Assembly (NCBI GenBank): GCA_000231825.2
Contig: JH720308.1
Coordinates: 458,483 to 522,482, forward strand
Origin: Tetrahymena elliotti 4EA
Taxonomy: Eukaryota; Ciliophora; Oligohymenophorea; Hymenostomatida; Tetrahymenidae
Direction: 5' to 3'
DNA: 64,000 bases
The notes beneath the pieces are model-generated. The model was not told where the DNA came from. It ran no database searches and saw only the letters and a list, made by a program, of their open reading frames with translations. Below are positions 1 through 11,982 of the stretch, one piece after another. The translations under genes were made by a program, and so were the position numbers. Positions within the stretch are counted from its first letter, which is position 1. Every line of letters starts with the position of its first letter.

Positions 1-900
1 ATACTTTTATATTATTTAATGGCTATCTGTAAATATGTCTTGTAAATTTTAGTATTTATTTTATGTGTTTGTGTTGTAGTAGGATCTCAGTCTGATGTGT
101 ATGTATGTGTAGATGCTGTAGGAGGGAGTTAATATTGGATTTTAAATACATAGTTAAAATAAACACAAAAATTAAAGGAGAGAAAAGATGAAAAGAAACA
201 AAATAAAATAAGAAAGAAAAGTTTGTAAGAAAAATAAGCCTCTTGGTAGCAGAATAAAAATAAAAAATGTCTGAAAATTAGAAGTAAAAATGAATAAAAT
301 AAAATAGGAAAGAATGAGAAAAAGAAGATGAAAAAGAGGAAATAAAATTCGAGTTAGTTGTTATGTATTAAAAATGCAAGTATGAAAAATAAAAAAATAA
401 TAGGAATAGATTATCGTCACAAGACAAGACTTATTAGACTTTCATTATAGATGGCCAAAAATTGATTTGGTAATAAAATATAATTTAAAATCATACTAAA
501 TATAAAAATTTTTCGAGAAAAAGTCATTCCTTTCTTTCAATTAATGCTCCTGTAAATTCTTATAAAATCTTTCTTTCTTGATTGATTGTTTGATTGTGTT
601 TATATTTTATTTGTTTATTGATATATTTATTGTATTTAGAAGCATTCTTTGTTGTTGAATATTATATTGAATGATGGTGGTATGTATGTATAATGATGAT
701 GATGGTGGTAATAAGAATAAAGGTGATTTAGTGATAATTTTATAATTTATGGTTATAATTATTTCAAGATCCATCAAGTTTATATTTTTTTAAGTAAGAT
801 AGATAGAATGCTTGCTTGCTGTGTGTGTTTTTTTAATTAATTATTTCTTTCCTCTCCAAAAATTTTAAATTTATTTATTTTTTTATTTTATTTTAAGTAA
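1..900. other. Gene-free, C-poor GT-rich stretch
   Basis: No convincing gene. The plus strand has very few C residues and many T and G runs, with a small ATG/GGT-type microsatellite near 670-715. This differs from the other spacers in the window, which are AT-balanced. One short minus-strand open frame (about 151 down to the window edge) exists but shows no recognisable protein, so I do not call it a gene. Confidence 0.6.
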
Positions 901-1422
901 AGTTTATGTGTTTTCGGGATCATACATAACTTTAATACTGTTGAGGCTGCTAAAAGTATTAAATTGGCTATTAAGTTGTGTATTATTAAAGAGTTGAGGT
1001 AGGATAGGATTGAGTGTAAACTTAAGTTTAAGGGAGTGGTTATGTATAAAGTGCTTATTAAACAGGCTGAGCTTAACCGTAGGCGGTTGTAGCTGTGCCT
1101 TGTTGAGCATATTATACATATTGAGTATTATTTGCATATAATCCACTCTAATCTGTATACCCATAAGGGATTTAAGAAGGATTCATTTACTATTAGTATG
1201 CTGCAGTTGTTCCGGCGACTTGTTGGCCTTGTTGCTGATGAGCTAGACCCATATGTGCTCCTTGAGAGGATTATGGTTATCCCCCTTAAATCTAACCTAC
1301 CTAGCCTTATGGGACTTATTATGGCTAAGTCATGTGAGTTCCTGGCTGAATACTCTAATTAAGAGTATCATTATAAAATTATCTATATTAATTTAAATGA
1401 TAATAAATAAATATTTTTATGA
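901..1422 (+). other. GC-elevated open frame of unclear origin, possible gene remnant
   Basis: With the ciliate code the plus frame is open from before 901 to a TGA at 1420-1422. About 150 codons (to about 1360) look protein-like, including stretches such as KGVVMYKVLIKQAELNRRR-like basic helices and LLERIMVIPLKSNLPSLMG. Codon choice is unlike every neighbour: AGG, CGG, CGA, GAG, AAG, TTG and CTT are common, where neighbours use AGA, GAA, AAA and TTA. GC content drops sharply at both ends. No ATG clearly starts the frame. I do not recognise the family. It could be a fragment of a mobile element, a degenerate transferred gene, or an exon of a gene whose other exons I cannot place. The minus strand is also partly open (904-1164), but its composition is less protein-like. 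Confidence 0.3.
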
Positions 1423-2873
1423 TATTCTAGATTATATGTAAAAGGAGTTGCTTGTATTTATTCTTAGAAGAAATAAATGCTTTGTTTTAAAAAAATAATT
1501 TTATCTAGAAATAAATTGATTTACGGTTGTCTGATTTCTTATTCGCCATGTGCATAGTGGCATTTGTCTCCATTTTAGCAAGTACCTGTTTTAGTAAATT
1601 ATTAGCAGATCTAAGTTTTATAGCGGTCAACATAACTTTTGAGTTCTTCGTTACCATGAGCGAAATCGCATTGATCTCCCTTGTTGCAACGTGCTATTTA
1701 TTAAATTACATATTTTTTATAAATTCATTTTCAATAGATTTTATTACTCATTTTGAAAAGTTAGCAGAGTTTAGTTTTTTTGAGATTAGGAGGTTCTCTA
1801 AGTTCAACTTATGTGTGGGCATATCCGCATTTATCTCCTTTTTTGCATTATTGGCCAGCTTCTACAGTTGGGCACATTTTAGTTTTATGGAAAGCTGTAA
1901 CACTCACTATTTTATTAAAAGAATTAATATATTTCCTAATTGCTTATGAAATGGCTAATTTTTGTTTTTGTATAAATAAATACATTTATTGCTATTAATG
2001 TCTTATTTATGACTGTGGTTTTTATTTTTTTAACCACCACTAGTACTACTTGGTTTTTTAGGTCCACGAGAACCACCTTAGAATCCTTATTAATTATTGT
2101 GATAATTTTAATTATCCTAACCTTCATTTTTAGGTCCACGGATATCTCTTCTTGGGGGCTGTCCATTTGGTCCTCCAGGTCTGCCTCCTGGTCCTGAACG
2201 GTGATTATTTTGTATGGGTCTCTTTACCATAGGTGGTGCCTATTATTTGTAAAAAAATATTTTATTTATGAATTAATATTCAGCAAAAGTTTAGAAGTCA
2301 ATTCTTTTATTTTTTTAAAATTAAATATATTAGACGCTCTTAAACAAATTAATTTAAAAATAATTATAAAATCCTACATTATTTTATCCTTTTTATTATT
2401 AATGTTGGCCATTAAACTTTCCACTGCCACTTCCAACATATTAATTGTTTCCTCCAAATCTATTGTTTCCTCCTTGGCCACCATAATTATCTATTTTTTT
2501 CAAAAGTTTAATTTCATTTTTGCAGGAGACGCTAAGAAAAAATTTCTTTCTAAAGCTTTTTTATGCAAATTTTCTAAAAAAATGATTCTTACCTCTTTAA
2601 TTTGCTCCTTTGTAACCTCCATTTTAACCACCGTTTCCTCTGTTGCCTCCTCTCTACAAGTAAAATATATGTATTGAATATTATTTTTCAGTAAAAACAA
2701 AAATTTATTACATTATTCATATTATTTTATTGCATGTTTCTTTATCCATTATTTTAATAGTGTTAATGTTGCATCATTCCTTAAGGATTCATTTATCCAC
2801 CTTAAGGCATCATACCATTATTCATTTGCTGGGGCATACCCATAGGGTTCATTGGCATTTATGATGGATTCAT
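1368..2873 (-). CDS. Glycine-rich protein with three CCCH zinc fingers
   Basis: Probable RNA-binding protein of about 358 aa. Exons read on the minus strand: 2873-2712, 2653-2593, 2490-2378, 2239-1984, 1906-1748 and 1693-1368; all junctions are GT/AG and in phase. Residues 1-54 are Met/Gln/Asn-rich (start MNPSQMPMNPMGMPQQ). Residues 55-197 are Gly/Asn/Arg-rich with RGG-like pieces. Then come three CCCH fingers: C209-x8-C218-x5-C224-x3-H228, C245-x7-C253-x5-C259-x3-H263 and C280-x8-C289-x5-C295-x3-H299, each preceded by a KTK/KTQ lead-in. CCCH fingers of this spacing are known to bind AU-rich or other single-stranded RNA, so a role in mRNA turnover or translation is an inference. The last 50 residues after EIRQP are AT-rich and not domain-like; the true 3' end may lie near 1525 or be spliced differently. 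Confidence 0.8.
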
Positions 2874-3526
2874 ATCTGATCAAGTATTTGAAAATAAATC
2901 AAGTGTATATTCAATTATTTTAGTTATATAAAACTTCTCTTTCTTCTTTCGTTTATTTGCTTTTAATTTTTTTTTCAATATTTAATTATATTTTGAAAAA
3001 CCTGATTATCTATATTATTATTAATTAGTTAATTATTTAATAATTCTTTTAATAAAATGTAAATATCCTTATATTTTCTCTCTATCAATTTTAATTAAGA
3101 CATTTATTTATCTTTTTCTTTTCTTTTTTCATTTCCAAAGATCAGCTGAAAAGAATCTACTCTTGCTTAAATTTACTAGAGAACCCTATATTGATTATTA
3201 TTCAAAGTCAATATGACCTAAAAAATTATATTTCATTGATTCAATCATTCAATTAATTATAGCTTTTATTTATTTTCAATTATTTTTTATCAATTTCATA
3301 CTTCCTCCTCTTCCTTACTTTTTAAATTTTTTTTTTCTTATTGATGCTTGCTTCAGTATTACCAGCCCATTCAATTTAAAATGTGTTAACGATTAAAAAT
3401 TTTCTATATTTTGGTATTTGCTCAGTCAGCATCAACTATATAAATTATTTTTAATTTATAAATATTTTTTCAAATCAAAAATAAATAAAAAAAAAGAATT
3501 AAAAAAGTAAACAAATTTTTAAAAAA
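2874..3526. other. Intergenic spacer between divergent genes
   Basis: AT-rich spacer between the CCCH gene start (minus) and the LRR gene start (plus). It must contain both promoters, but I see no recognisable element. Confidence 0.5.
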
Positions 3527-5194
3527 ATGGGACAATGTGGTTTTGGCAATTCAAATAGCAATGAATAATCTGATTAATAAACATCATTTGCCCCTAAAGG
3601 ATACAAAGTATTAAAGTAATTTAAAATTGAACAGGCAGCAGCTAATTCTATTGAAGAATTAAAGTTAGATAAAAATGGATAGTTAGATTTATAAACTCTA
3701 AAAGAATTTATTTAATAAATCCAGAATTTTAGTTATTTGAAAAAACTAGCTTTAGACGCAAGTAAAAATAAATACTAGGAAGGATATGCTACTGAATTAT
3801 TTACTGGATTGTCATAACTCAATGAGCTAGTTGAATTAGATTTGAATTTAAGTAATGGTCATTTTGTTTAATAAGAGTGTATGAAGCTAAAAGAAGGCCT
3901 TGAGAAAATTTCTTAGCTTGGGCTTAACTCATTTTCTTTTAATTTGAAGAATAGTTTGGAATAAAATTAAACTTCTTTGATATTAGATGGATTATTTAAT
4001 TTAAAATAATTAAATTATTTGAGCTTGAATTTGAGTGGAAATAACTTTACATCAAATGATTTATCAAAATTTGGAGAAATAATTGCTCAGTTTTCTGAAC
4101 TCAAATCTCTAGAATTGATATTAAATAACTGCTCTCTTGACTCTAAAGGTATTTAAAACTTTGGTAATTAATTGCACAAAAGTGTATCTATTGAAGATCT
4201 AGTCTTGGACTTCAACTAAAATTAAGAAATTGGTGATAATGGTATTACAAGTTTCTCTTAAGATCTTAAAAAATTAGAGAAACTTCAATCTTTGAAATTA
4301 TATTTCAATTCTATAAATATTAATAACGCAGGAAGCATCAGTATTGCCTAAAGTGTAAAACATTTAACTCATTTAACATTAGAATTTGGTAAGAATATAG
4401 ATGAAAAAGGTGCTATTGAAATTTCCAAAGCTCTTAGTGATGCTTAAAATATGATTTACTTAAATTTAAATACTAACTATTCTGAAATCTAAGATGAAGG
4501 CTTTATAAGTCTATCTAAAATTGGGTAAATCTAAACTTTAGAAACTCTTATCTTGACTATTAAAGCTAACAGTATATCTGATAAAGGTCTTTCTGAATTT
4601 TCTTCTCGATTTAATTGGACTTCACAATCTCTCAAGAGCTTTTCTCTTGAATTATAAGGATCTCCTTAGTTTTAAGATGTAGGTATAATTAGTTTAGGAG
4701 ATAATATATCAAAATCTTTGACCATTGAATCATTTACCTTATCTATGATTGGAAGCTCAATTAGATTAGATGGAGTTTCTAAATTTTCAAAGAGTCTAAT
4801 CAAAATGAAATAGCTAAAAACCATTGATTTTGGTTTTGCTTACTGTGAATATGGAAAATAAGGGGCAATTGAGTTAATTTCTAATTTGTCTAAGCTAGAA
4901 AATTTATAAAATGCTACTATTGGCATATAGAAATCTAAATTACTAAATGAAGGTTTGTTTGAAATAGCATCTCTACTTGAAAAGTATCCATAACTCACTA
5001 ATCTTAGACTCTTGGTTGGTCATAATCAGCTCGATGGTGAAACTATTCCTTGTCTATTAAATGCTTTAGCTAATATGCTAAAAGCTCCAAAAATATATTT
5101 TGAATATGGATATAATATTATTGAGGAATAATTCAAACAATAAATTAAAGAAGCAGCTGAAGGATTAAAATTAGATACAGATATCCCTCTTTGA
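3527..5194 (+). CDS. Leucine-rich-repeat protein (RNI-like)
   Basis: Single exon, 555 aa, ATG to TGA with TAA/TAG as Gln. From about residue 55 onward the protein is a run of leucine-rich repeats of roughly 28 residues, with recurring patterns like LxxLxLxLxxN (for example LNYLSLNLSGNNFTSNDLSK). This matches the ribonuclease-inhibitor type of LRR, which forms a curved alpha/beta scaffold for protein binding. There is no transmembrane segment and no catalytic domain. The N-terminus MGQC has Gly2 and Cys4, which could be acylated, but residue 6 is not Ser/Thr, so N-myristoylation is weakly supported. Such LRR proteins are numerous in ciliates and mostly uncharacterised; the binding partner is unknown. 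Confidence 0.85.
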
Positions 5195-5749
5195 TATATA
5201 ATATCTTAATATTTTATTTAATTTTTGCAAACATAATTTAACATAATTAATTCACAAAATAGCCCTCCCTCATTTGTTTTGTCTTATATTTTTTAGTCTT
5301 TTAAATAAATTAATATGAAAATAAATTGATTAAAGAGTGATTTATTATTTTGAACAAAAGAATATAGATAGGCTAATAATTATTAAATTAAACATAGAGT
5401 CGTTATAAACTTTTTTGTCAATTTTTATATTTTATATTTTCACAAATTGTTCAATTTATAATGAAATCTTCTTAAATATCAAAGAAATGTTTTTAATTTA
5501 ATGAATTTCCAAAATGTCTTTTTAGCATAATTAATTATATAAAAGTTGCTCATAAACACATTTTTTGAATCTATTCTGAGTGATTCTTATATGTTAAAAG
5601 CTGACCTCAATATTGCTCTATGTTCATATTAAAAATTATTTAATTTATTAGATAATTTATACTAATTTTTTAGATTTAAAAATATTATATTTAATACAAA
5701 ACTAAAGAATTTAATTATTATTTAACATATTTCGAGTGATATTTAAATC
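5195..5749. other. Intergenic spacer
   Basis: AT-rich 3' UTR and promoter region between two plus-strand genes. I see nothing distinct in it. Confidence 0.5.
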
Positions 5750-7339
5750 ATGCGATAATCAAATATGATTACCTGCTAAAAGCACAAAAGAAAAATGATT
5801 TATATTTGTAGAAATATAGACAAATGTGGATGCTGCTTGAAACTATTTTGCGAGAGATGCGTTTCAAGTTTCAAAAAAAAAAATTAAAATAAAAATTATA
5901 TTGATAATGAACATAATCTTGAGACAGAACATGATTTTGAGCTTTATGAAGACTTTACTAATAAGTTTGAGCAATTGTGTGTGACTAATCAAAACTATTT
6001 TCATATTTTGAGCTCAATCCTTTGTTTATTTACAGAAAATTAAATATAATCTTAGTCACTCAAAAGACGCGTTTTGATTGATTTAAGGGTAAGTTAGCAA
6101 ATCTGTTCTGTATTTTAAAATAATTTGCTTAAAATTGCCTCACAAAATAATGACTGTTTATCAAATATTAACTAGATAAGTCTTAGTTAATAAGATATTT
6201 AATAATTTCGAATTTTTTATTCTGATAAATTAGTCTAAAAGTATTCGAACTTGCTCCAAGCTATAGTCAATAGCGACTAAGAGCCTGCTTCTTATTAAAA
6301 TACTTTATTTGAATAGTTCTTCGCTCTAAAAGGCAAGTATGTAAAACAATAAAAATTCGATGGTATCTAAAGATAATTTCCAAAGTATTTCGTTGTATAG
6401 AATCGCTTTCTTTTTGTTTATAACTAAGAATAATAGTTTTTTAGCTAATTCGATCTAAGTTTAGGAGTTGAACTTCCTAATTAAATACTTCTGCCAAATA
6501 AGATTAAAATCCCAGTAAAATGTTAAATAACTCCTATCTCAGGAAACATTATTGCGATTCACCACTAAAAAAGCTTGCATTTTTTAGATTTACAGGCTCC
6601 AGAGAAGTTTAAAAAATATTACTTTCGTGATTTGATACAAAATCTAACACCTTTTGGTAAAAATAGTAAAAAAATAATTCTTCAATTCAAAGGTAGATTA
6701 GAATTATGGCTGCTTGAAAGTAGAGGTATTAAATGCTTAAAAAGATTCTATCATCCTGTTATTTAATACTATAATAACAAGTGTATTATCTTGCAGCAGT
6801 CAAAATAAATTATTTGGTATTCAGCTTTCTCTGTTTTAAATATTGACTTAATCACAGGAGAAATAGAGCATTCCGTTTTAACAAGAGAATATATAGATTA
6901 TAACCCAAATTATTTTTAATAAAACGTTGATGAATTGATTAATGATATTCTTGCTTAAAGTATTGGCGTGCTAAGAAAATTTTCAATATAAAATATAAAA
7001 AAAATAAATAATCAGCTACTTCTTATTTAATATTAAGATTACATAGAAATTAGATAAATAGAAGATTTGGAATTAGTAGAAAGAATAGATAATATACAAT
7101 GTGAATCTACAGCCATTATTTATGAAAAAATTCTACTCTTAACAAAAACGAAGGATAAAACTAATGTCTAAACTTTAAATTTAGAAGATTTCTCTATTAA
7201 ATAAATATTTTCTTCTAAAGAAATGTATACAAAAGCCATATACTGTGATTAAAAGCTCTATTTAGTGAAGCATACTTACTTTGAGATTTCTAATAGAAAC
7301 TCATACTTCAATACACTAGTATTAGATGTATACATATGA
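5750..7339 (+). CDS. B-box-like zinc-motif protein, 529 aa
   Basis: Single exon, 529 aa. The N-terminus carries a Cys/His cluster: C9-x2-H12, C20, C26, C28/C29 and C34-x2-C37, the layout expected for a B-box-like zinc-binding module. The rest, about 490 residues, has regularly spaced hydrophobic strands (for example KYFVVQNRFLFVYNQEQQFF and KIILQFKGRLELWLLESRG) and could form a beta-propeller, but I see no diagnostic motif. No membrane segment. B-box proteins usually act in protein-protein interaction or ubiquitin pathways, but no RING or other partner domain is visible. The cluster resembles the N-terminal motifs of the proteins at 10201 and 27553, suggesting a common ciliate family. Function unknown. 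Confidence 0.75.
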
Positions 7340-7800
7340 ATTAATTCATAAACCTTTATTGTTTCAATTTAAAATAATTTTTATTATAAAATGCATTTGC
7401 TTAGTACTTTTGTTTATAATTTATCTCTCCATTATGTTGAAAAATTTAAAATACCAATTTTAAGAATATTTATTAAATGAAATTTTGTCAATTTTGTTAA
7501 ATGCCATATTTTTTTGTTGGCAGTGCAAAATTTAATTGAATACTAACAATGTGTGAATTATCTGTTAAATTATGTAGTTAATATATTAATTGAATAACCA
7601 TCTTTTTAGGATTTTCATAAACTAATGGTCATTATAAATAATTAGAAAAGAAAATTAGCTAAAAAATGACAAGGTGGTATTATTATTTTAGTTAGGAATT
7701 TCAACGAATATTTTTTAACAACTAATTAATTTAATTTAATTATTTAGATTGATCAGTAAAGATATCTCTCAAATAAAAAAGAATTAAACAAAAGCTAAAA
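7340..7800. other. Intergenic spacer
   Basis: AT-rich spacer between two plus-strand genes; nothing distinct seen. Confidence 0.5.
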
Positions 7801-9090
7801 ATGAATAAATTACAAAAGCGAGTTATTGAAAGTTGCATAGATACCCGAGATGTCTTTGATGAAAAGAAGCTGATCTCAAAAAGTTATAGTAGTGAAATGG
7901 AAAGAAAGAGATGTGAGGAAAACTTAATTATGGAAGCACGTATCAGAAACATCAAAAAAAACTATTAGCAAAAATATGAGTCTCTGCATTAAACATATTT
8001 ATATTAATGTGAACAACTCAAGTAGAAACTACAAAGCGAAATAAAAAAGGAAATGTACTCATTTGAGAAAAAAATGGAAAATTTCTTGAAATAGATAAGT
8101 GAAAATGATTACTCTTTCAATAAAAACATCTTACATTATGGTTCTCGCAATAATTCTTTCTCTTAGCAATTTAATGATATTTCATACACTTTATGCACAG
8201 AGCAAACCCTTAATCAATCAAGTGTCAATGATCTGTTTAATTTTGTTGAATCTCATGACAATTCTCTATTTAACAAGCAGTAGCAATAAAATTAATCCTC
8301 TTTTATACAGTAAAGTAGTATGATAACCTATACTAATTAGCCATCAAGTTTCCGAACAGCTCTTTCTGCTAAAAATAATTCAAACAAGCTCTTACAATGC
8401 TAAGATTAAATAAATGATAAGAATTTTAAAATGTAGAATGCTTCAAATCAATAGGACAAAGAAAATAATTTTGAGTAAAATAGCTTTTCACTAAGAAGAA
8501 ATTAAAAAAGCAAATCTATTTTAAAGAACAATTAGTATTAGTTAAATGGGTATGAATCAATATGTAATAATTATAAAAAGTAAAATTCAGATAATTATCA
8601 AAAACCACTATAAATTAATTAAAACTAATAAAATATATAATAAAATCCCTAAAAGTATAAAAATTGGGATACTATTAAGCATATTAGGTAATCATTAAAA
8701 GAGTAGTAGAGTTCCCCATAATCTACTTAAAATTATAGAAAATATTAAGAAAAGTAACATTCAGTTGACTTAAGTAGAAACATGCTGGAAAAAAAGCAAA
8801 AATATACTTCTTAATAAATTAATTAAAATCTAAGCAGAAGCTACCAAGTTACAAGAGAAGAAAATGTGCTTAATAATGACTTACATAACCTAAGCTTTAC
8901 CAATCTTAATTAATTTGAAAATTAGATCTCTTTTAAGAGGAGTGATTCTAGCTCGTCTTCAGATTCTGATACCCATAGACACCTAGATACTGATAGATTA
9001 AAGAGGTTTAAAATAGATAACATAAGTCTAATAAAAAGTATATAAAATAATTAAAAGAAATCACATTAAGGCTAGTTTTATAATAAATGA
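7801..9090 (+). CDS. Coiled-coil, low-complexity protein of unknown function
   Basis: Single exon, 429 aa, stop TGA at 9088. Residues about 30-105 are charged and heptad-like, consistent with a coiled coil (RIRNIKKNYQQKYE-type sequence). The remainder is rich in Asn, Gln, Ser and Lys, with an acidic/serine patch near the C-terminus (RSDSSSSSDSDTH). No catalytic domain, signal peptide or membrane segment is visible. A scaffold or cytoskeletal role would be a guess. I do not recognise the family. Confidence 0.7.
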
Positions 9091-10200
9091 TTAATATTGA
9101 ATGAATCCTTTTAATTTGTGATGTTTTGTATAATTATTTTCTATTAAAAGCATTAATTCTAAAATTTAATTTTTGTTTACTTTACTCCTTAATACTCTGA
9201 ATATATATTTTTAGAATCAATTTTTAATTAAATATTGAATGAATTTAAAATTAAATTATGTATGCATAAGCAAATAAAATAAACATTTTATCACTTACTA
9301 TTCACTTTAAAATGCAAAAAATCCAATAACAAACTAAAGACCCTTTTAATTTAAGATGAATTGAAACAAAATATATCTTTAGACTTGTTATTTTTATTAA
9401 CAATATATGCTTTATGGATTTTATTTTTTAGGTAATTTGAAACATAAAATCCTGAATTCAAATTAATTGTAATATTTTTATTAGATACTATTCAAAAAAT
9501 CCCAAAGATTTTTAGAATATTAAAAAATCTTTTTCATTTTCTTTAAAACTTCAGAATAGAAACTTTAATTTTTTGATCTGTTTTTAACTAAGATTTAACT
9601 TTTAATGTTTTTTTTCACAACATTTGAGTTTTCTACCTTTTTTATCTTTGATATTAAATTAAGAATTAACTCAATAAAAATAATAAATTCAATTTATTTG
9701 ATATTTATTATTGTTTATTTTGCAAAATAATTATCTTTCAGCCCTAAGCTAATCATCAAAATCTCCAAGTTTTGATAATTTTCAAAGTAAGATTTAGCAC
9801 AGTTGAAGAGGAATATTTTAAGTCTCTAAAAAAATAGACAAAATACTAATTTATTGAAATTAAAAATATATTTTAAAACTGGAAGGAAAATTTAATTCAG
9901 GGAATTAATTATTAAATTAAAATTAAAAATATTTCAAGACATAAAAAATTTAATTTTAGAAAAAAAATTATCTAATTTATTTCACAAATATTAAAGTATT
10001 TTATCAACAAAGGAAATTTATTAAATAAAAGAATATTTTAAAAAGGATATTTTTCCCTTTTTAAATAGTCTTTATGATTTAAAGTACTTTCTACCCCATA
10101 ACTAAAACCATGAATTGAAAAATATAATCTGCTATCTAAAAAATAAAAAAATTAAAATCTATAAAAGTTGATAATTAATAAAAATATTAGGTTTAAAAAA
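9091..10200. other. Long AT-rich intergenic spacer
   Basis: About 1.1 kb of very AT-rich DNA between two plus-strand genes. No frame with protein-like composition, tRNA or repeat noticed. Confidence 0.5.
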
Positions 10201-11736
10201 ATGGATTGTTTATAATAAAATAACTTTGAATCATTTGAATCTTTTTTGCTTTAAAACTACAAGATATGCCCTATTCATCCTAAAAAGTAGTTATGCTCAT
10301 TAGTTTTTTCAAAAGATTAGGACTAATATCTTAGGTGCATTTAATGTATTTTGAAATCTAGTAAAAATAATATTGATCTTTTAGACATACTAGAAAGTGA
10401 TGAAAAGACTATATTTGAATTAGAACCATTAAAAGAAGATACCTATATCTTAACATAGCTTTAAGATATATCTAAAAGATCATCTTTCTTCTAAGAAGCT
10501 TAAGATAGTGCTAAAAAATATTTCTAAAATCTGAAACAAAAAGTAGATAATATTATATCTAATTTTGTAGAATAACATATGCAGTTAATAGAAAAAGCTT
10601 CAGAAATGAATGAACAGATTATTGAGTAATACAATACCAGTATTTGCAAAAAAGAATTGAAAGATATTTTACTTTATAATTATGAAAATTATGATGAGTA
10701 AAATTAACTTTTATCAAAACTAATAAATTAAGTGATTGATGATAAATAATAAATTAATGACAACTTAAAAACTTCAATAAATGAATTAAATAAAACATTA
10801 AAAAAAATTTCTGATCCAAATTATTCTAAGATTTAAAATCTTATTGCTAGAAATATTCGGAAAATAGATTTACTTGGAAGCAATAACGCTTTAGATAATC
10901 TAGAAATGATAATTGATAGTGATGGAGAAAATGAAAAAAACATAAAAAAAAGAAAATGGAAATTAAGAATGAAAAATAACAAATAAAATGAAAATAATGA
11001 ATAGGAAGTTAATAATTAAATAAATAGTGAAGAAAGTAAAGATGAGGTTGAAGATCAAAATAAAGATGATGATGATGATGAAGATGATGAAGATCAAAAT
11101 CAAGATCTAGATGAGAATGATAGATTTAGCGCTTTGAGTAAATCAACAAATAACAGCTAAATATCAGGCTATTCAAATTTTTAAAAATTAAGAAGAATTA
11201 ATCGAAAATAAAATAATAAAAATGGAAATAATAATGAAAAAAACCAAATATAGGGAAGAAGCGAAAGAAATAACCGAAATTAAGATTCAAGAAATAGATA
11301 TAGTGAAGTTTACAGAAATAATATAAATAGGAGTAGAAACCAAAATAATAATAGATTCATTCGAAAAACTAAAATTATTGATTTAGAGCCTGGAAAAAGG
11401 GGTTAAGTAGTAACAGGAGAAGTGATTGAAGTGGAACATTATTCTAAACAAATTCGATAAAAAACTCTTCAATTTGTAAAAGGTAGAATTGCTGATGAAA
11501 CTGGTAACATAAGGTTTGATATTAAAAAACCAGGTTTTGATATAATAAATGGGGCAGTTATTACCTTATAAAATATAAAAAATAAAATTGATGATAATGG
11601 ATTTCATTACATTGATGTTCTTTCAATTGGTGAAGTTTCCCTTTCAATTAAATAGATTCATTCAGTTAGTAATTAAAGACATACTTATTAAGATAGATCA
11701 TCAATAGAGTATATTAAAAAAACTGTTCCTGAATGA
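10201..11736 (+). CDS. Zinc-motif protein with C-terminal OB-fold (RPA/SSB-like)
   Basis: Single exon, 511 aa. Three parts are visible. (1) The N-terminal zinc-like motif C23-x2-H26 with C46-x2-C49. (2) A middle region of predicted coiled coil, then a very acidic/Asn-rich linker (DDDDDEDDEDQ) and a basic RNxxR-rich stretch. (3) An OB-fold from about residue 391, with the strand pattern KRGQVVTGEVIEVEHY, then VKGRIADETGNIRFDI and GAVITLQNIKNKID. This order and the 'GRIADETGNI' strand resemble RPA-type and SOSS-B/hSSB-type single-stranded nucleic-acid-binding domains. Binding of ssDNA or RNA is inferred from the fold. The gene converges on the repeat protein gene at 11983-14251, with only 246 bp between the stops. 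Confidence 0.75.
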
Positions 11737-11982
11737 AAAAATATTATAAATTTATTAAAATAAAATAGCTAAACAATAATAGAAGTAATTTATTGAAAAT
11801 ATCTTAAAAGAATTATTTTTTAAGTAATGATTTAAAAAAATAATGGTAAATTAAAATATTAAAAAAATTTTATTTTGAAAAATTTATAAATTTGTGATTG
11901 TATTGATTGCTTTGATTTATATCTAAAGAATTAATGGTACTAGCTTAAGTATTAATTTTTTATTATGTAATAATTCAATTTA

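Noticed and set aside
1904..1906. TGA that would end the Gly-rich protein
   Set aside because: It is reached only by reading through an intron. Splicing 1983-1907 joins the Gly-rich part in phase to the CCCH fingers.
1527..1949. Plus-strand frame of about 140 residues with hydrophobic character
   Set aside because: It is the antisense of the CCCH finger exons on the minus strand, where phase, zinc ligands and splice sites agree.
3527..9090. Interpretation of the many in-frame TAA and TAG as broken genes
   Set aside because: All the long frames in this stretch end cleanly at TGA and keep protein-like composition, which fits the ciliate code rather than decay.
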